Positions 21,637 through 33,685 of a DNA stretch of 64,000 nucleotides are shown piece by piece; positions within the stretch are counted from its first letter, which is position 1, and each line of letters starts with the position of its first letter. This stretch comes from Anagrus nilaparvatae (lineage: Eukaryota > Arthropoda > Insecta > Hymenoptera > Mymaridae). A model generated the notes under the pieces. That model made no database searches. It was not told the origin of the DNA and saw only the letters and a list, made by a program, of their open reading frames with translations. A program made the position numbers and the translations under genes. The DNA is taken from assembly GCA_022575985.1 (NCBI GenBank), contig JAKSXM010000272.1, forward strand, positions 24,548,501-24,612,500. Reading direction: 5' to 3'.

Positions 21637-23746
21637 TAAAAGATTTTGTTATAAACACCCACAAAAATTTATCTATATTTAAATAAAAATTTTTATTTCG
21701 TTTTCAAAAAAATGTAACGTTGCCAAAAAATAACGCTGCTTTAATAGTCTTTGAGGTATTATATAATTTAGAACCAGTAAGAACTCAAATTAATATTTTT
21801 AATAATTAATTAATTATTTTTTTTTTAATTTCAAAATTAATTACCACCCCTAAAGAGCTGGGAAGTGATTAAAGGGAAAAAGTGGAATGACTTTGAGCAG
21901 CCCACTAGCAAGGAAAGTCCACTACCATTGGGAAACCAAATTACTATCTAGAATTATAAATGACTTTAACATGTTGAAAAAACAAGCCCAATCCAATTCC
22001 AATGGCCTTTCAGCTTTGGAAAACTGGATTCAATGTTATTAAATTAGTTTTATTTTGAAATTTTTAATATAACACTGCAACCTCGCAATTTAGCCAAAAC
22101 ACTTCTGTTAGTCTAATTTTTTCGGAGAAAGTTACACCTTTCAAGCTTAACAAACGGGAATTTTTTATCACTAACTAGACTCAACTGCACTTCACGTAGT
22201 GATCAATATAATCAGCAATAAAAAATTAATAATGAGTTTCATTAATTTATTAATTTTTTTTCTGTTATTTTGGTTATTGATATCTTCTAAACTATTAACC
22301 TTGGTGCAGAAAAAACGTGTCATTTACAAAAAGATTATATTACTCGAAAATTAATTATTATTTTTAGTCAAAAGTTAACCCAAGAATTTTCAGTTGCTAA
22401 AATCAAAAATAAATATAAAAAAATTATAGCTTTCATCTAATTGAAGGGTCGCAGATTAAAATTGACTGTTAAGCAGAAATATACTGACTAGTTTTAGTTT
22501 TAAAATGATTTTTTAGATTATTGCACGCTTTCTCTACACCAGTGCTAATAATTTAAGATTTAGGTTAATAAAGAAGTCTATTTTTGATATCAAGTAATAT
22601 TTCTTTAATGTCCGAAATTAGTTGTACTAAAAATGTCTGAATTGATTTAATTATTTAACTATAATTGGATTAAAGAATAATTAACAATGAAATTTAAATC
22701 AACCAATCAGAATAACTCTTTAGCTATAACAATCTACATAGTTACTGTTGCGATGAGCATGTAGTCATTTTTAGAAAAAGGATTCTCTTACTGTTATAGA
22801 CAACGAACTGAATGCCTATTATCGGCCCAATATAACCAAATTTTAAATATATTTATTTATTTTATTTTTAACGGGCGAAGCGCCATTTTACAATAAATTA
22901 CAATTAAATGAAGAAAAACTTATAATATAATTAAAGAATAATACATTGTTAATAGTCAAAAAATGTTTAGAAAATCAAAAAATAATATAATGAGAAATTT
23001 AAAAATTTTAAATAGAAAATTAAAGTATAATAGTTCAGCACAATAGTGCGACCAAGAACATGTGCAATGAAAATCAATCCTGATAGTAATTGTACAATAA
23101 TATTTTTAAGGAATTTTTGACAGCTTCAATTTTCACAATGTTAGCAAATCCATCATCTAAATTATTCCAATCTCTAATCAGACGGTAGAAGGTAAAATTA
23201 TGTAATAAGTTACTTAAATTGCTCACAAATTTGTAATTTTTAACTAAAATGGGTTTTATAGGTCTCAAAAACTTTCTACAAGCTTTCAAAAATTTTTTAC
23301 TCGTTTTATTGCAAAAATTTGTGTACGCCAAATATGATAATTTAGAGTCCGGGTCTTAAGTTAAGGATTTTTTAAAAATACCATTTTTACCATTAACTTT
23401 GAAAAGCAATATCTTAGAAACTATTTGAAGAAAACTGCTGAGTAAAAAATTTTCGGAAACTTGAAGCCTAAAGATATTCTTCAGAAATTTAAAAAATGAT
23501 CATTTTGGTACAAAAATGGTCATTCGTTTACTTGGCTATAGCTATGAAAGAATTAATGATAAAAAACTATGGGTTACAGGGCTCGAAAGTTAATACTTTC
23601 ACCAAAAAAATGAGATTAATCAGAAGTGTTTTGGTTGTATTGTGAGGTAGCAGCGTTATATTGCAAATTACCAAAAAACCATATTTAATAACAATGAGCC
23701 CAGAAGACCCATTGGAATAAACTGAGGGTATCGTTGGTGTTTGTTT
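21637..23746. repeat. Left arm of a 12-kb inverted structure
   Basis: Inverse of 31541-33685 over its whole length with scattered differences. Outer words: AGATTTTGTTATAAACACCC at 21641 and GGGTGTTTATAACAAAATCT at about 33661. Inner words: AATGAGCCCAGAAGACCCAT and ATGGGTCTTCTGGGCTCATT. The arm includes an element (about 21900-23835) whose own ends are inverted: CCACTACCATTGGGAAACC near 21921, and its counterpart GGTTTCCCAAAGGTAGTGG near 23790. A LINE-like tail (23074-23331) sits in its middle. Confidence 0.8.
22860..23331 (-). pseudogene. 3' end of a non-LTR retrotransposon (copy 1)
   Basis: The - strand frame 23331-23074 ends with LLHNFTFYRLIRDWNNLDDG then FANIVKIEAVKNSLKILLYN. This is the RLIRDWN.L......FK..L layout of the C-terminus of LINE reverse transcriptase proteins. 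After the stop comes a 3' UTR closing in GGCGCTTCGCCCGTTAAAAATAAAATAAATAAATA (reported here on -, its last 20 bases being the simple tail), as in many insect LINEs. 5' truncated. The family is inferred from layout only. Confidence 0.6.
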
Positions 23747-25538
23747 AACATATTAAAGTCATCCATAACTATATATATATTGTAATTTGGTTTCCCAAAG
23801 GTAGTGGTGTCCTGTTGTGAGTAAAATTTGTTTAAAAATTTTTTTTTAGATTTCTATGCTATCGGATACCATTTAAACTAAAAAAAAATTATTAATTTAA
23901 AAATACAATTTATGCGATAAAAAATCTTTATTAATGTTAAGTATTTACGTGAGTAAAATAATATATTGTAAAGGGGTTAATAAAAATAGTAATTAGTTGT
24001 TTAATTTTAAAATTTTGTTGAACTTATTGCAATTCTATTTTTAAATTACAAATTATATATGTAAATTTTATTGAAGTTGTAAATGTAGATAAACTGTAGA
24101 CAAACTTAATATAAAATACTAAATGTAATAATAAAACTGTAAATTATGCTGTAAAAAATAAAATACAAATAAAAATAGATACACAAAAAAAACTGGTATT
24201 TTATGTTTAAATCAATAATTAAATGTTAATAATTATAAACTTATTTTCAAAATATCACTATCGTCTTGTATCTGAACCTATCAACTTCCGGTTGGTCTCA
24301 GTTTTTGTGTGCAAGTGTCACCTTTCAATCTCCTTAAACCACCGTTTTTTATCAAAGATTGTTTCATCTGTATAGTCAATAATCTATATAAATTCTCATT
24401 GCTTGCCCAATATGACCAATATTTAGATTACTGCCTTTATAATCCTCAAAAAATTTAGAAAAATTCCAAATTTTTAAAAACTGTTAAATATAGCTCTATA
24501 AAGATTGTGATGAAAACTATATTTTTTAAATAACTTTAAATTGGAACTCTGACTTTACATTATCATATTATCTCAAAAATGAACAAGGAAAGAGACGAAC
24601 AAAGAATTTTTGGAAATTTTAGAACTTGTAAAAATTAATAAGGCCTATAAAGCCAATTTATTATTAACATAAATTATAATTTTGGCAGTTATCTAAATAT
24701 TGTTCATATTTGGCCAACAATGAATATTTATAGATTATTGACTATAACGGTGAAATAATCATTGATAACAAGCTGCGGTTTAAGAGGCTTTTAAGGTGAA
24801 ACTTTTACAAAAAAAACTGAAACATACTGGAAGTTGATTTGCAAAATGGAAGTTTGCAAAAATTTTAATTGTTGAAACACCCTCTAAAATAGGGGTGAAC
24901 GGGTTAAAGATTTTGCTCAAAACTGATGTTGAATTTGAAATCAGCAGAATAATTTGAGTTTTGGGAGTTGAGTTTAGAATATTCCGGGGCTACGGCCTTA
25001 GAATAATTTAGATTTAGGGACTTAAAATAAATTCGATAAAGAATTATAGAAGGATTTAAGGAGCTAAAAAATATATTTTTTTGGCTTAAAATTATAAAGG
25101 CTTCAAGATTCAAAATATAAATTTAATGTTCCATGTTTGTTGGTTGTAAGTTCAGAAACCGGTTGTAAGTTTTTTGATTTATTTTTATTCTATTTAGATA
25201 TTAGATGAAAACTATAACTCGAAAGTATTTTAATAAATGATAAAAGAATGGGTCAGTTATTTAAACATAGATTGTTGGTAACTTGATGGATTCTATGGTG
25301 ATGGATATGGTGAAGGATGTTAAATTATATGTAACACAACATATTTGATTAATGTAATTTATTTTAAGAGATGCTTGTCGCTTGGCATCTCAGCGAACAG
25401 TAACTCGTAAAGGGAGAATACATACAAAAAGGAAGGGGAGCGCTCCTCCATACGCATACCATATAACACATATATACGGAAGACCGGTCGGCTCACAACT
25501 ATTTCCTTGAAGTGGTGCCCACAAGTGCACAAGTTGTG
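23747..25538. repeat. Spacer with a smaller inverted repeat and a third copy of the window-end repeat
   Basis: AATCTATATAAATTC-bearing sequence at 24283-24420 is inverted at 24700-24838 (key words AACTTCCGGTTGGTCTCAGT against ACTGAAACATACTGGAAGTT), giving a fold-back of about 555 bp. Bases 24930-25270 repeat part of 1600-2790 (AATATTCCGGGGCTACGGCC). 25271-25538 is unassigned. No gene. Confidence 0.6.
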
Positions 25539-26106
25539 CATAACCTATACTTTTTTTTTAATGATTCGAAAATCAATTTTTGTAGCATATTTTGTGTTTA
25601 AATAACCAACAACAGAGTATTTAATATCAAAATTTAATAAAATTTATATTATTAATCCTAAAATACATGTTTAATTTTAAAAATGTTTATTAATTATATG
25701 TGAATTTAGTATTTTTTTTTTTTAATTGAAATCAATTAATAAGTAATAAAAATTAAATAATTTAGAATCAAGAACGAAATATTATATTTATTATATTGAT
25801 TACGTATAATTATTGTAATATTTATCAACAAAAAATTTTTATTTTAAATATCCCGCTCAAATTTATAAAGATGAAAGTAAAATGTAGCAGAACACATTTT
25901 TTTCAGCTCCCCCCAGCCTCCAAAAATTATTTTTTCTAATAAACAAAATGTCTGTGTTATGTATACACGTTATAACAAAAAGTAACTCATTTGATAAGAA
26001 ATAATTTGAAAAACAACAGTAATAAATGTAAGTTTATTTGTTTACATATTTACAATATTACTTTATCAATAATTTCTAATGTTTACAAAATTTTCAGTAT
26101 TCTAAA

Positions 26107-27268
26107 ATGGATTTGGAGGAGTTAATAAAAAAATACTTCCTTGAAGGATTTACACAATTAGAAATGAAAAAATTGCTAAACAAGAAGCATCAGATAAATA
26201 AATGTGTCCATAAGCACAATCAAGAGAAGACTTCAGTCATTAAATTTGAGAAGAAAACTTATTAGCGAAAGTGATTTGATGGATATAGTAACAGCAATCA
26301 TCAAAGAAATGTTTTTAAGTGGAATGAATTTGGGTTACAAAAGTATGTGGGATAGATTAAAATTTATTTATTAGCTTGATGTCAAAAGAGAAACAGTATA
26401 CAAAATTATGAAGATTGCTGATCCAGAAGGAATGGCGGAAAGGTATGGAAATAGACTTCGTAGAAGACAGTATATCAATCCAGGTCCAAACTTTCTTTGG
26501 CACACAGATGGATATGATAAGCTGGCTCAGTTTGGCTTTTACATCCATGCGTGTATAGATGGTCACTCTAGAATGATTATTTGGTTGGATGTAGCTGATA
26601 CAAATAAACAACCAGCAGTAGTAGCTAGATATTTTCTGGAGACTGTGAAAAAATTTGGATATTTACCAAATTTTATTAGATCGGATACAGGCAAAGAAAA
26701 TAACTATATCGAGTCGCTTCAAATAGCATTGAGAAGCAAGCATAATGACAAACGGGCAGGAGAAAAAAGTTTTTTTAGAGGCAAGAGCACGGCAAATCAA
26801 AGAATTGAATCGTATTGGGGTCAAATGCGAAAACATTCAATGGATTACTATATTCAGTTTTTTAAAGTTATGCACCAAAATAACTTGTTTGATTACAGTA
26901 CTCTTAATATTAAATGTTTGCAATATTGTTTTGGGCCTCTTATAAAATATGATTTACTTGTAACTAAAGACGAGTGGAACAATCATAAAATAAGAAAACA
27001 AAGCGGCCAGCATATTATGAATGGAAAGACAATCGTTTTATATTATGCTCCAGACAATAACATACAAGATTACAAAAGAGAAGTTAATGTAAATAAATTA
27101 GATGTATTAATTCAAGAGTTTACATATAAACCGGTATTAATTGACCCAAATTTTAAAAAATTAGTTGATTTATTATTGCCTAATGTGTCTGTTGCTACAA
27201 CTCCTTATGAAGCACTACAATTATATAAAAAAATTTTGGCAGCAATCGAATCAAGAAATAATTAGAGC
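26107..27268 (+). pseudogene. DDE integrase-type transposase, broken
   Basis: ATG 26107 reads MDLEELIKKYFLEGFTQLEM. Near 26205 one base shifts the frame. The next part contains an HTH-like region, IKRRLQSLNLRRKLISESD then FLSGMNLGYKSMWDRL, and a nonsense TAG at 26372-26374. From the ATG at 26408 a clean frame of 285 residues holds the catalytic core. It opens with RLRRRQYINPGPNFLWHTDG and continues GFYIHACIDGHSRMIIWLDV, IRSDTGKEN and NQRIESYWGQMRK. The probable DDE triad is D34, D93 and E134 (40 residues between the last two). The PGPN.LW..DGYDKL and IDG.SR..WL motifs are typical of a rve-type integrase protein widespread in animal transposons (family knowledge). It ends at 27265 with the stop just after. 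The frameshift and stop indicate loss of function. Confidence 0.8.
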
Positions 27269-27869
27269 TTTTTTTGAGTTTCTTGAACTTGTTTTATAAA
27301 CATAGTGTTATCATTGCTTAGTTAAAAAAGTATTATTTGAACAATGGTAATCATATGAGTTTCCCTTGTTCAACAAACATTAATTATTTATATAGCTATT
27401 TTATATTATTTATAGAATATATAAATGATTACACAAATAAATAGAAATAAGAACTTTATTTAAACGTAGTTACATAAGAGAAAAATAAAGAATGCTTTGT
27501 CTAAAACAAATTTAAATATTACAGAGTATATGGTTTTTTACCTGATTCTTATTCTTAATAATTTATTTTTTTAAAGTTTACTTCTTTTATAAAATTATTA
27601 AAATTCTAAAAATTTAATAATAATTTTGAGTTTTTATTTGATATTACATTCTTTGTTTAATAGTAGATTAATTTCTTTCATAAAAAATTAAAATCTAACA
27701 TAATATTTATTATTTTTTGTATTATTTTTGTTTGTTTGTTTTTATTTTTTTTTTTTTATTAATAAAACGATATATGGTTTTTTTTAAATATCTTTTACAT
27801 AAATTTATTTATGCATTTAACAATTTCTTTAAATATTTTTATAATTTTTCATTTTCTTATCTTATTATA
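27269..27869. other. Non-coding interior of the 5.8-kb transposon
   Basis: Very A+T-rich. A possible poly(A) signal for the transposase (AATAAATAG) lies near 27438. A T-rich open frame at 27717-27995 is compositional and overlaps a MITE, so it is not called a gene. Confidence 0.4.
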
Positions 27870-28117
27870 CACACCAAACCTAAAAGAATTTTTTGTTACC
27901 TAGAGAAGAATGATTGTTTATTTAATTCTTTAGAGCGGAATTATTTTGAGGTTAATTTTTTAAAAAACAATTATTTTCAATTTAATTCTTTTTGAACAGA
28001 ATTAAAACAAAAATAATTGTTTTTAAAAGAATTAACCTCAAAATAATTCCTCCCTAAAGAAATAAATAAACATTAATTCTTTTTTGGGTAACGAAAAATT
28101 CTTTTAGGTTTGGTGTG
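27870..28117. mobile_element. TA-flanked palindromic MITE nested in the transposon
   Basis: The left CACACCAAACCTAAAAGAAT and right inverse ATTCTTTTAGGTTTGGTGTG are flanked by TA at 27868-27869 and 28118-28119. The arms stay complementary almost to the centre (AATAATTCC, AACCTCAAAATAATT words), so the whole 248 bp can fold into one hairpin. The TA duplication is typical of Tc1/mariner. Confidence 0.75.
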
Positions 28118-28334
28118 TATTTTTTTATCATATATTTATTTTTTAAATAAAATAAAAATATGGTCTTTCACATACATTTTGAATGTTTTTTTTATATGTA
28201 ACTGATAATTTACCACAGATCATTTTTTAATACTATCTCATATTTAGATCAGAAATGCTTTATTTTTCGCTTGATTATGCTTATTCTTAAAACTTAGGCT
28301 AACAATATTTTGATTAAAAGTTGATAATACATTT

Positions 28335-30606
28335 TTATTGAAAAGATTTATGTTGTACAGCCAACTTAAAATACTTTGACAAATATTCAGCAATTACCCG
28401 CTTGTCTGGATCATAATCAAAACCTAGAATGAGCTATCTTTGTAATGATTCTGGTAATGATGTTCAGTCTGGAATACGTTTTTGTTTTAAAATATCTTCT
28501 AAGCTTTCTGATGAGGATACATTTTCCCACATTTTTTTTTCAATAAACAGTTCTTTCAACACACAAGTGAGTGACCAAATGAAGATTTCAGGAGCCATAA
28601 AACTTAACGTGCCTTTGATTCTCTCCCCTAAAGTAGTCATAAGAGCTGTCGTTGGAAGATCTAGTGACGTTGATAAACCAAAATCACAGATTCTTGTGGC
28701 ACAGTTTCTGTCCACAAGAATGTTATCGGGTTTTAAATCTTCATGAATAACTGGTGGCTTCAACTTATGTAAGTATTCCATACCTTTACAAATTTGCATG
28801 GCTATCAAGCTTTTTTTGTTTGATTTAATTCATATAAAAATTTAGTTTCTTTGTGAAATAATACTTTTGCTAGGTTGGTGCAAACTGAGTAATCCATAAC
28901 AAAATAGATTTGATCTTCGTGGACACACAAAGCCATCAATCGTACAATATTTTTATGTCTAACTTTGTCTAGGATATGCAATTTCCTGATAATGAATTTG
29001 TGATTGTTTTCTTTTTTTAAACTAATACTTTTTATGGCAGCTTCGGTACCATTATAACATCCAGCTCTGACTTCACCAAAAGATCCTTTACCTAAGAGTT
29101 TGTCTGTAAAATTAATTGATTTTATATTATCTACTTGAGTTGAGATATTAATCGATTGAATGACATCCTCTTTATCAGGTGTGTTGATTGGAGAAACAAT
29201 TTTGTAAATATTTTTTTTCAATATTGGGTTGCATTTTATGAAATACTTGATTTTCTCGTTTTTGAAGACTTGTTTTTTTTTAACTTCATCTGGAACTTTG
29301 AAACTGTTGGAAGGATTAATAAGGTTTGTTTTATTTTCTTGTTTCTTTTTATCCTCTACACTATTTGGTAAATTTAATATTGGTTCTGACTTATCGAATC
29401 CATTACTACGCAGTATGGAATCCATTACTTCTGAATCTGAAGCTTTTTCCAAAACGGATAAGCTGTTACTATTTGGAGAGTCGTTAGTTGCTAAATCAAT
29501 AATTTTTTGGAAAGCAGAGTCTGACATAACGTTATAATTTTTATTTGATGTTATTTTACTGATTGAAGATGGAGCTTGAGCGTTGGGAACATGTTTATCT
29601 ATATTTTAATTGGCATTTACTTCTTTGTTAATTAAAAAAGAAGTATTTTCCGTTTCTAAACTAATATTTCTACTTCTGTTTGGATTACTAATTTAAATTG
29701 ATGGCTGTAAACAGTACTTAGTAGTGAATAAATAAATGTTTATCAACTTATTTTTTCCTTTAAAATTATCCAATACTTTCCAAAAATCAAAATTTTTCTC
29801 ACCACATTTACTGACAAAAAATTTACGAAACATAACTTTTCCTGAATACGTCCCAATTCCTATGTCATCTGACTCATCAAAATAGTAACTGTTATCTTCA
29901 GTTCGGATACTGTTAATGGCTAACGTTTTAATTTCTGGGAACAAGTACTTGCTATTCAAGTCTAAGGTAATACTGCCAATTCCTCCTAACGGGGATTTCA
30001 ATTGTTGGAATTTCAGTCCATCATCAAATCTGTGAAGCCATCCTACGCTTACTTTTTTAAGAACAGATTTTTTCTACAAATTACAAATTATCAATTATAA
30101 TTATTCAAATATTTTTGGAAAAATAAGCGAGACAAACCTGATGTATCTTTAAAGACTTTTTTGATGGTTCTTCATCATCGACTTCTTTACAATCATCAGA
30201 TACTAGAGCCACTATTTTATCGACTCTTCTCTTTTGGGCATTATCGAACTTACCTGAAACAATTGTAACAAAAGGAGGAGAATTCAAAAAATGCATAAAG
30301 CTATAAAATGTAACGTGTGTTCTGTTTAAGATAAATTGATTTACTTTTTGGTTTGTCTTCTTTGTGACAAGCTGAAATATAAGCTTGGTAAATGTTAATA
30401 TCTGTCATCAAGAGTAAATTCCCTTCAAAGTCCATTGGGACTGTACAACTACTTTTGTCACTTTGATGTTTTTTAAATGTTATTGTTGTTGCTTCTGGAA
30501 ATATATTTTTTACATCATTTATGCGTATTTTTCCATTTACAACAGGACTACAGATAGTTTGCCCTGGTCCACAAATCTCAATGAATCTGGTACTGTTCGA
30601 ATCCAT
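28335..30606 (-). pseudogene. Cargo gene: TDP-43 N-terminal-like domain, GWLH domain and protein kinase
   Basis: Exons on -: 30606-30345 (ATG), 30253-30138, then from 30074 on; donors GTAAAT and GTTTGT, acceptors TTTCAG and TTTGTAG, phases consistent. Exon 1 reads FIEICGPGQTICSPVVNGKI then NIFPEATTITFKKHQ, close in layout to the TDP-43 N-terminal fold. Exon 3 begins with VSVGWLHRFDDGLKFQQLKS and PLGGIGS. The same frame then meets TAA at 29693 and 29606 and continues into a kinase: LGKGSFGEVRAGCYNGTEAA with AIKSIS, VIHEDLKPDNILV (HED, not HRD), ICDFGLS and FMAPEIF. A frameshift in an A7 run near 28809, a deletion between APEIF and IWSL, and further stops near 28455 and 28425 break it. The kinase might instead start at ATG 29527 as a separate protein. 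Domain calls: kinase sure; the others inferred from motif layout. Confidence 0.75.
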
Positions 30607-31332
30607 ATTATATTATGTAAAATTCAATATGTACTCTAAAAAAAATATGCAAGCTATATTGAAATTTATAAAAATTATATGTATCTTTGAATATTTTCAA
30701 AATAATACTATCTATTTTTCAAAATTATTCCTGATGCATGTGTTAATGTTATTCACAAATATATTTTACATACCTATGAAAATTAGGAAATTATTGTTTA
30801 TTGTTCATACTGCTGAAGAAAAATTTTAATCACTAAAATATAATTTTTCATTAAAAAATAGCTGGATTTCATTTATAATTGCATAAAAAAACTACTACGA
30901 TATATCTTTTACACAGAACAATTAACCTTTGAGCCCGCGCTTTTGGATGAAGCATGCGTGCTTGGATGATGCAATGTAGATAATGCTAAATTTTACTTAT
31001 CTTTATAAATTTGAGCGGGATATTTAAAATAAAAATTTTTTGTTGATAAATATTACAATAATTATACGTAATCAATATAATAAATAAAATATTTCGTTCT
31101 TGATTCTAAATTATTTCATTTTTATTACTTATTAATTGATTTCAATTAAAAAAAAAAAATACTAAATTTACATTTAATTAATAAACATTTTTAAAATTAA
31201 ACATGTATTTTAGGATTAATAATATAAATTTTATTAAATTTTGATATTAATTACTCTGTTGTTGGTTATTTAAACACAAAATATGCTACAAACATTGATT
31301 TTCGAATCATTAAAAAAAAAGTATAGGTTATG

Positions 31333-31540
31333 TATAAAACAATTGTGGTAAATGAAAAATAAACATTTGACTCTAGAATTTTTACAGAATGACAAATGGC
31401 TACATAAAAAAAAAAAAAATTAATTTAAATTTTAAACAATTTAATTACAATTCCTGACGGCAAAAAAAACCTTAAAATTCATTATTTTAAAATAACTAAT
31501 TTATATTAACTCTAAAAAATAATTTAATGGCACAAGAAAC
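31333..31540. other. Short spacer between transposon and right arm
   Basis: A+T-rich, no gene, no clear target duplication of the transposon. Confidence 0.4.
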
Positions 31541-33685
31541 AAACACCTACGATACCTTCAGTTTATTCCAATGGGTCTTCTGGGCTCATTGTTATTAAAT
31601 ACGGTTTTTTGCTAATTTGCAATGTAACACTGCTACCTCACAATACAACCAAAACCCTTCTGATTAATCTCATTTTTTTGGTGAAAGTATTAACTTTCGA
31701 GCCCTGTAACCCACAGTTTTTTACCATTAATTCTTTCATAGCTATTTTTGTACCAAAATGATCATTTTTTAAATTTCTGAAGAATTTCTTTCGGCTTCAA
31801 GTTTCCGAAAATTTTTTACTCAGCAGTTTTCTTCAAATAGATTCTAAGATATCACTTTTCAATTTAATGTTAAAAATGGTATTTTTAAAAAATCCTTAAC
31901 TTAAGACCCGGACTCTAAATTATCATATTTGGCGTACAAATTTTTGCAATGAGACGAGTAAAAAATTTTTTAAATTGAAAGCTTGTAGAAAGTTTTTGAG
32001 ACCTATAAAACCCATTTTAGTTAAAAATTACAAATTTGTGAGCAATTTAAGTAACTTATTACATAATTTTACCTTCCACCGTCTGATTAGAGATTGGAAT
32101 AATTTAGATGATGGATTTGCTAACATTGTGAAAATTGAAGCTGTCAAAAATTCCTTAAAAATATTATTGTACAATTACTATCAGGATTGATTTTCATTGC
32201 ACATGTTCTTGGTCGCACTATTGTGCTGAACTATTATACTTTAATTTTCTATTTAAAATTTTTAAATTTCTCATTATATTATTTTTTGATTTTCTAAACA
32301 TTTTTTGACTATTAACAATGTATTATTCTTTAATTATATTATAAGTTTTTCTTCATTTAATTGTAATTTATTGTAAAATGGCGCTTCGCCCGTTAAAAAT
32401 AAAATAAATAAATATATTTAAAATTTGGTTATATTGGGCCGATAATAGGCATTCAGTTCGTTGTCTATAACAGTAAGAGAATCCTTTTTCTAAAAATGAC
32501 TACATGCTCATCGCAACAGTAACTATGTTATAGCTAAAGAGTTATTCTGATTGGTTGATTTAAATTTCATTGTTAATTATTCTTTAATCCAATTATAGTT
32601 AAATAATTAAATCAATTCAGACATTTTTAGTAAAACTAATTTCGGACATTAAAGAAATATTACTTGATATCAAAAATAGATTTCCTTATTAACCTAAATC
32701 TTAAATTATTAGCACTGGTGTAGAGAAAGCGTGCAACTTTCTAAAAAATCATTTTAAAACTAAAACTAGTCAGTATATTTCTGCTTAACAGTCAATTTTA
32801 ATCTGCGACCCTTCAATTAGATGAAAACTGTAATTTTTTTATATATTTTTGATTTTAGCAACTAAAAATTCTTGGGTTAACTTTTGAGTAAAAATAATAA
32901 CTAATTTTTGAGTAATATAATCTTTTTGAAAATGACACGTTTTTTCTGCACCATGGTTAATAGTTTAATAGATATCAATAACCAAAATAACAGAAAAAAA
33001 AATTAATAAATAAATGAAACTCATTATTAATTTTTTATTGCTGATTATATTGATCACTACGTGAAGTGCAGTTGAATCTAGTTAGTGATAAAAAATTCCC
33101 GTTTGTTAAGCTTGAAAGGTGTAACTTTCTCCGAAAAAATTAGACTAACAGAAGTGTTTTGGCTAAATTGCGAGGTTGCAGTGTTATATTAAAAATTTCA
33201 AAATAAAACTAATTTAATAACATTGAATCCTGTGTTCCAAAGCTGGAAGGCCCATTGGAATTGGATTGGGGTTGTTTTTTCAACATGTTAAAGTCATTTA
33301 TAATTCTAGATAGTAATTTGGTTTCCCAATGCTAGTGGACTTCCCTTGCTAGTGGGCTGCTCAAAGTCATTCCACTTTTTCCCTTTAATCACTGCCCAGC
33401 TCTTTAAAGGTGGTAATTAATTTTGAAATTTAAAAAAAATGTTAATTTGAGTTCTTACTGGTTCTAAATTATATAATACCTCAAAGACTATTAAAGGAGA
33501 CGAGATTAGCAAAAATTTTGCCTGAATTTAAATCATGTGCATGAAAAAATTAAACAAATTTTTGGGTTGAATTGTAAGGTAGCAGCGTTATTTTTTGGCA
33601 ACGTTATTTTTTTTGAAAACGAAATAAAAATTTTTATTTAAATATAGATAAATTTTTGTGGGTGTTTATAACAAAATCTTTTGTA
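31541..33685. repeat. Right arm of the 12-kb inverted structure
   Basis: Inverse of 21637-23746 with small insertions and deletions. The similarity includes both the internal element (ending at about 33380, CTTGCTAGTGGGCTGCTCAAAGTC) and its flank (33390-33685), so it is an inverted duplication of flank plus element rather than two independent insertions. Confidence 0.8.
31938..32410 (+). pseudogene. 3' end of a non-LTR retrotransposon (copy 2)
   Basis: Same tail as at 23331-22860, here on +. It reads RLIRDWNNLDDGFANIVKIE to a TGA at 32188-32190, followed by the GGCGCTTCGCCCG trailer and AATAAATAAATA end at about 32380-32412. One residue differs near FYRL/FHRL. Copied with the inverted arm, not inserted separately. 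Confidence 0.6.

Larger units (their letters stand above)
25539..31332. mobile_element. 5.8-kb TIR transposon carrying an integrase-type transposase and a kinase cargo gene
   Basis: The left end CATAACCTATAC (25539) is inverted at 31321-31332 (GTATAGGTTATG). The inverted repeats extend about 330 bp inward, to 25870 on the left and 31010 on the right (inner words CCCGCTCAAATTTATAAAG and CTTTATAAATTTGAGCGGG), with high identity. Inside are a + strand transposase (26107-27268) and a - strand multi-exon gene (28335-30606), convergent. A younger TA-flanked MITE (27870-28117) sits between them. No convincing target duplication was found next to the ends. The transposase resembles eukaryotic IS3-like/rve-domain transposons (IS3EU type is my best guess). 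Both genes carry stops and frameshifts, so the copy is dead, but the long matching repeats suggest a fairly recent insertion. Confidence 0.8.

Noticed and set aside
21473..21682. Cys/Tyr-rich 69-residue frame after the odorant receptor
   Set aside because: Begins with a non-ATG codon, matches nothing known, and its end runs into the inverted arm.
27717..27995. Phe/Tyr-rich 92-residue frame
   Set aside because: Poly-T composition and overlap with a MITE.
28429..28746. Frame antisense to the kinase (also 29156-29537)
   Set aside because: Shadow of the kinase coding strand; no own pattern.
25533..31338. Six-base target duplication for the kinase transposon
   Set aside because: Flanks are GTTGTG and TATAAA, which do not match; the border may be slightly off or the copy rearranged.
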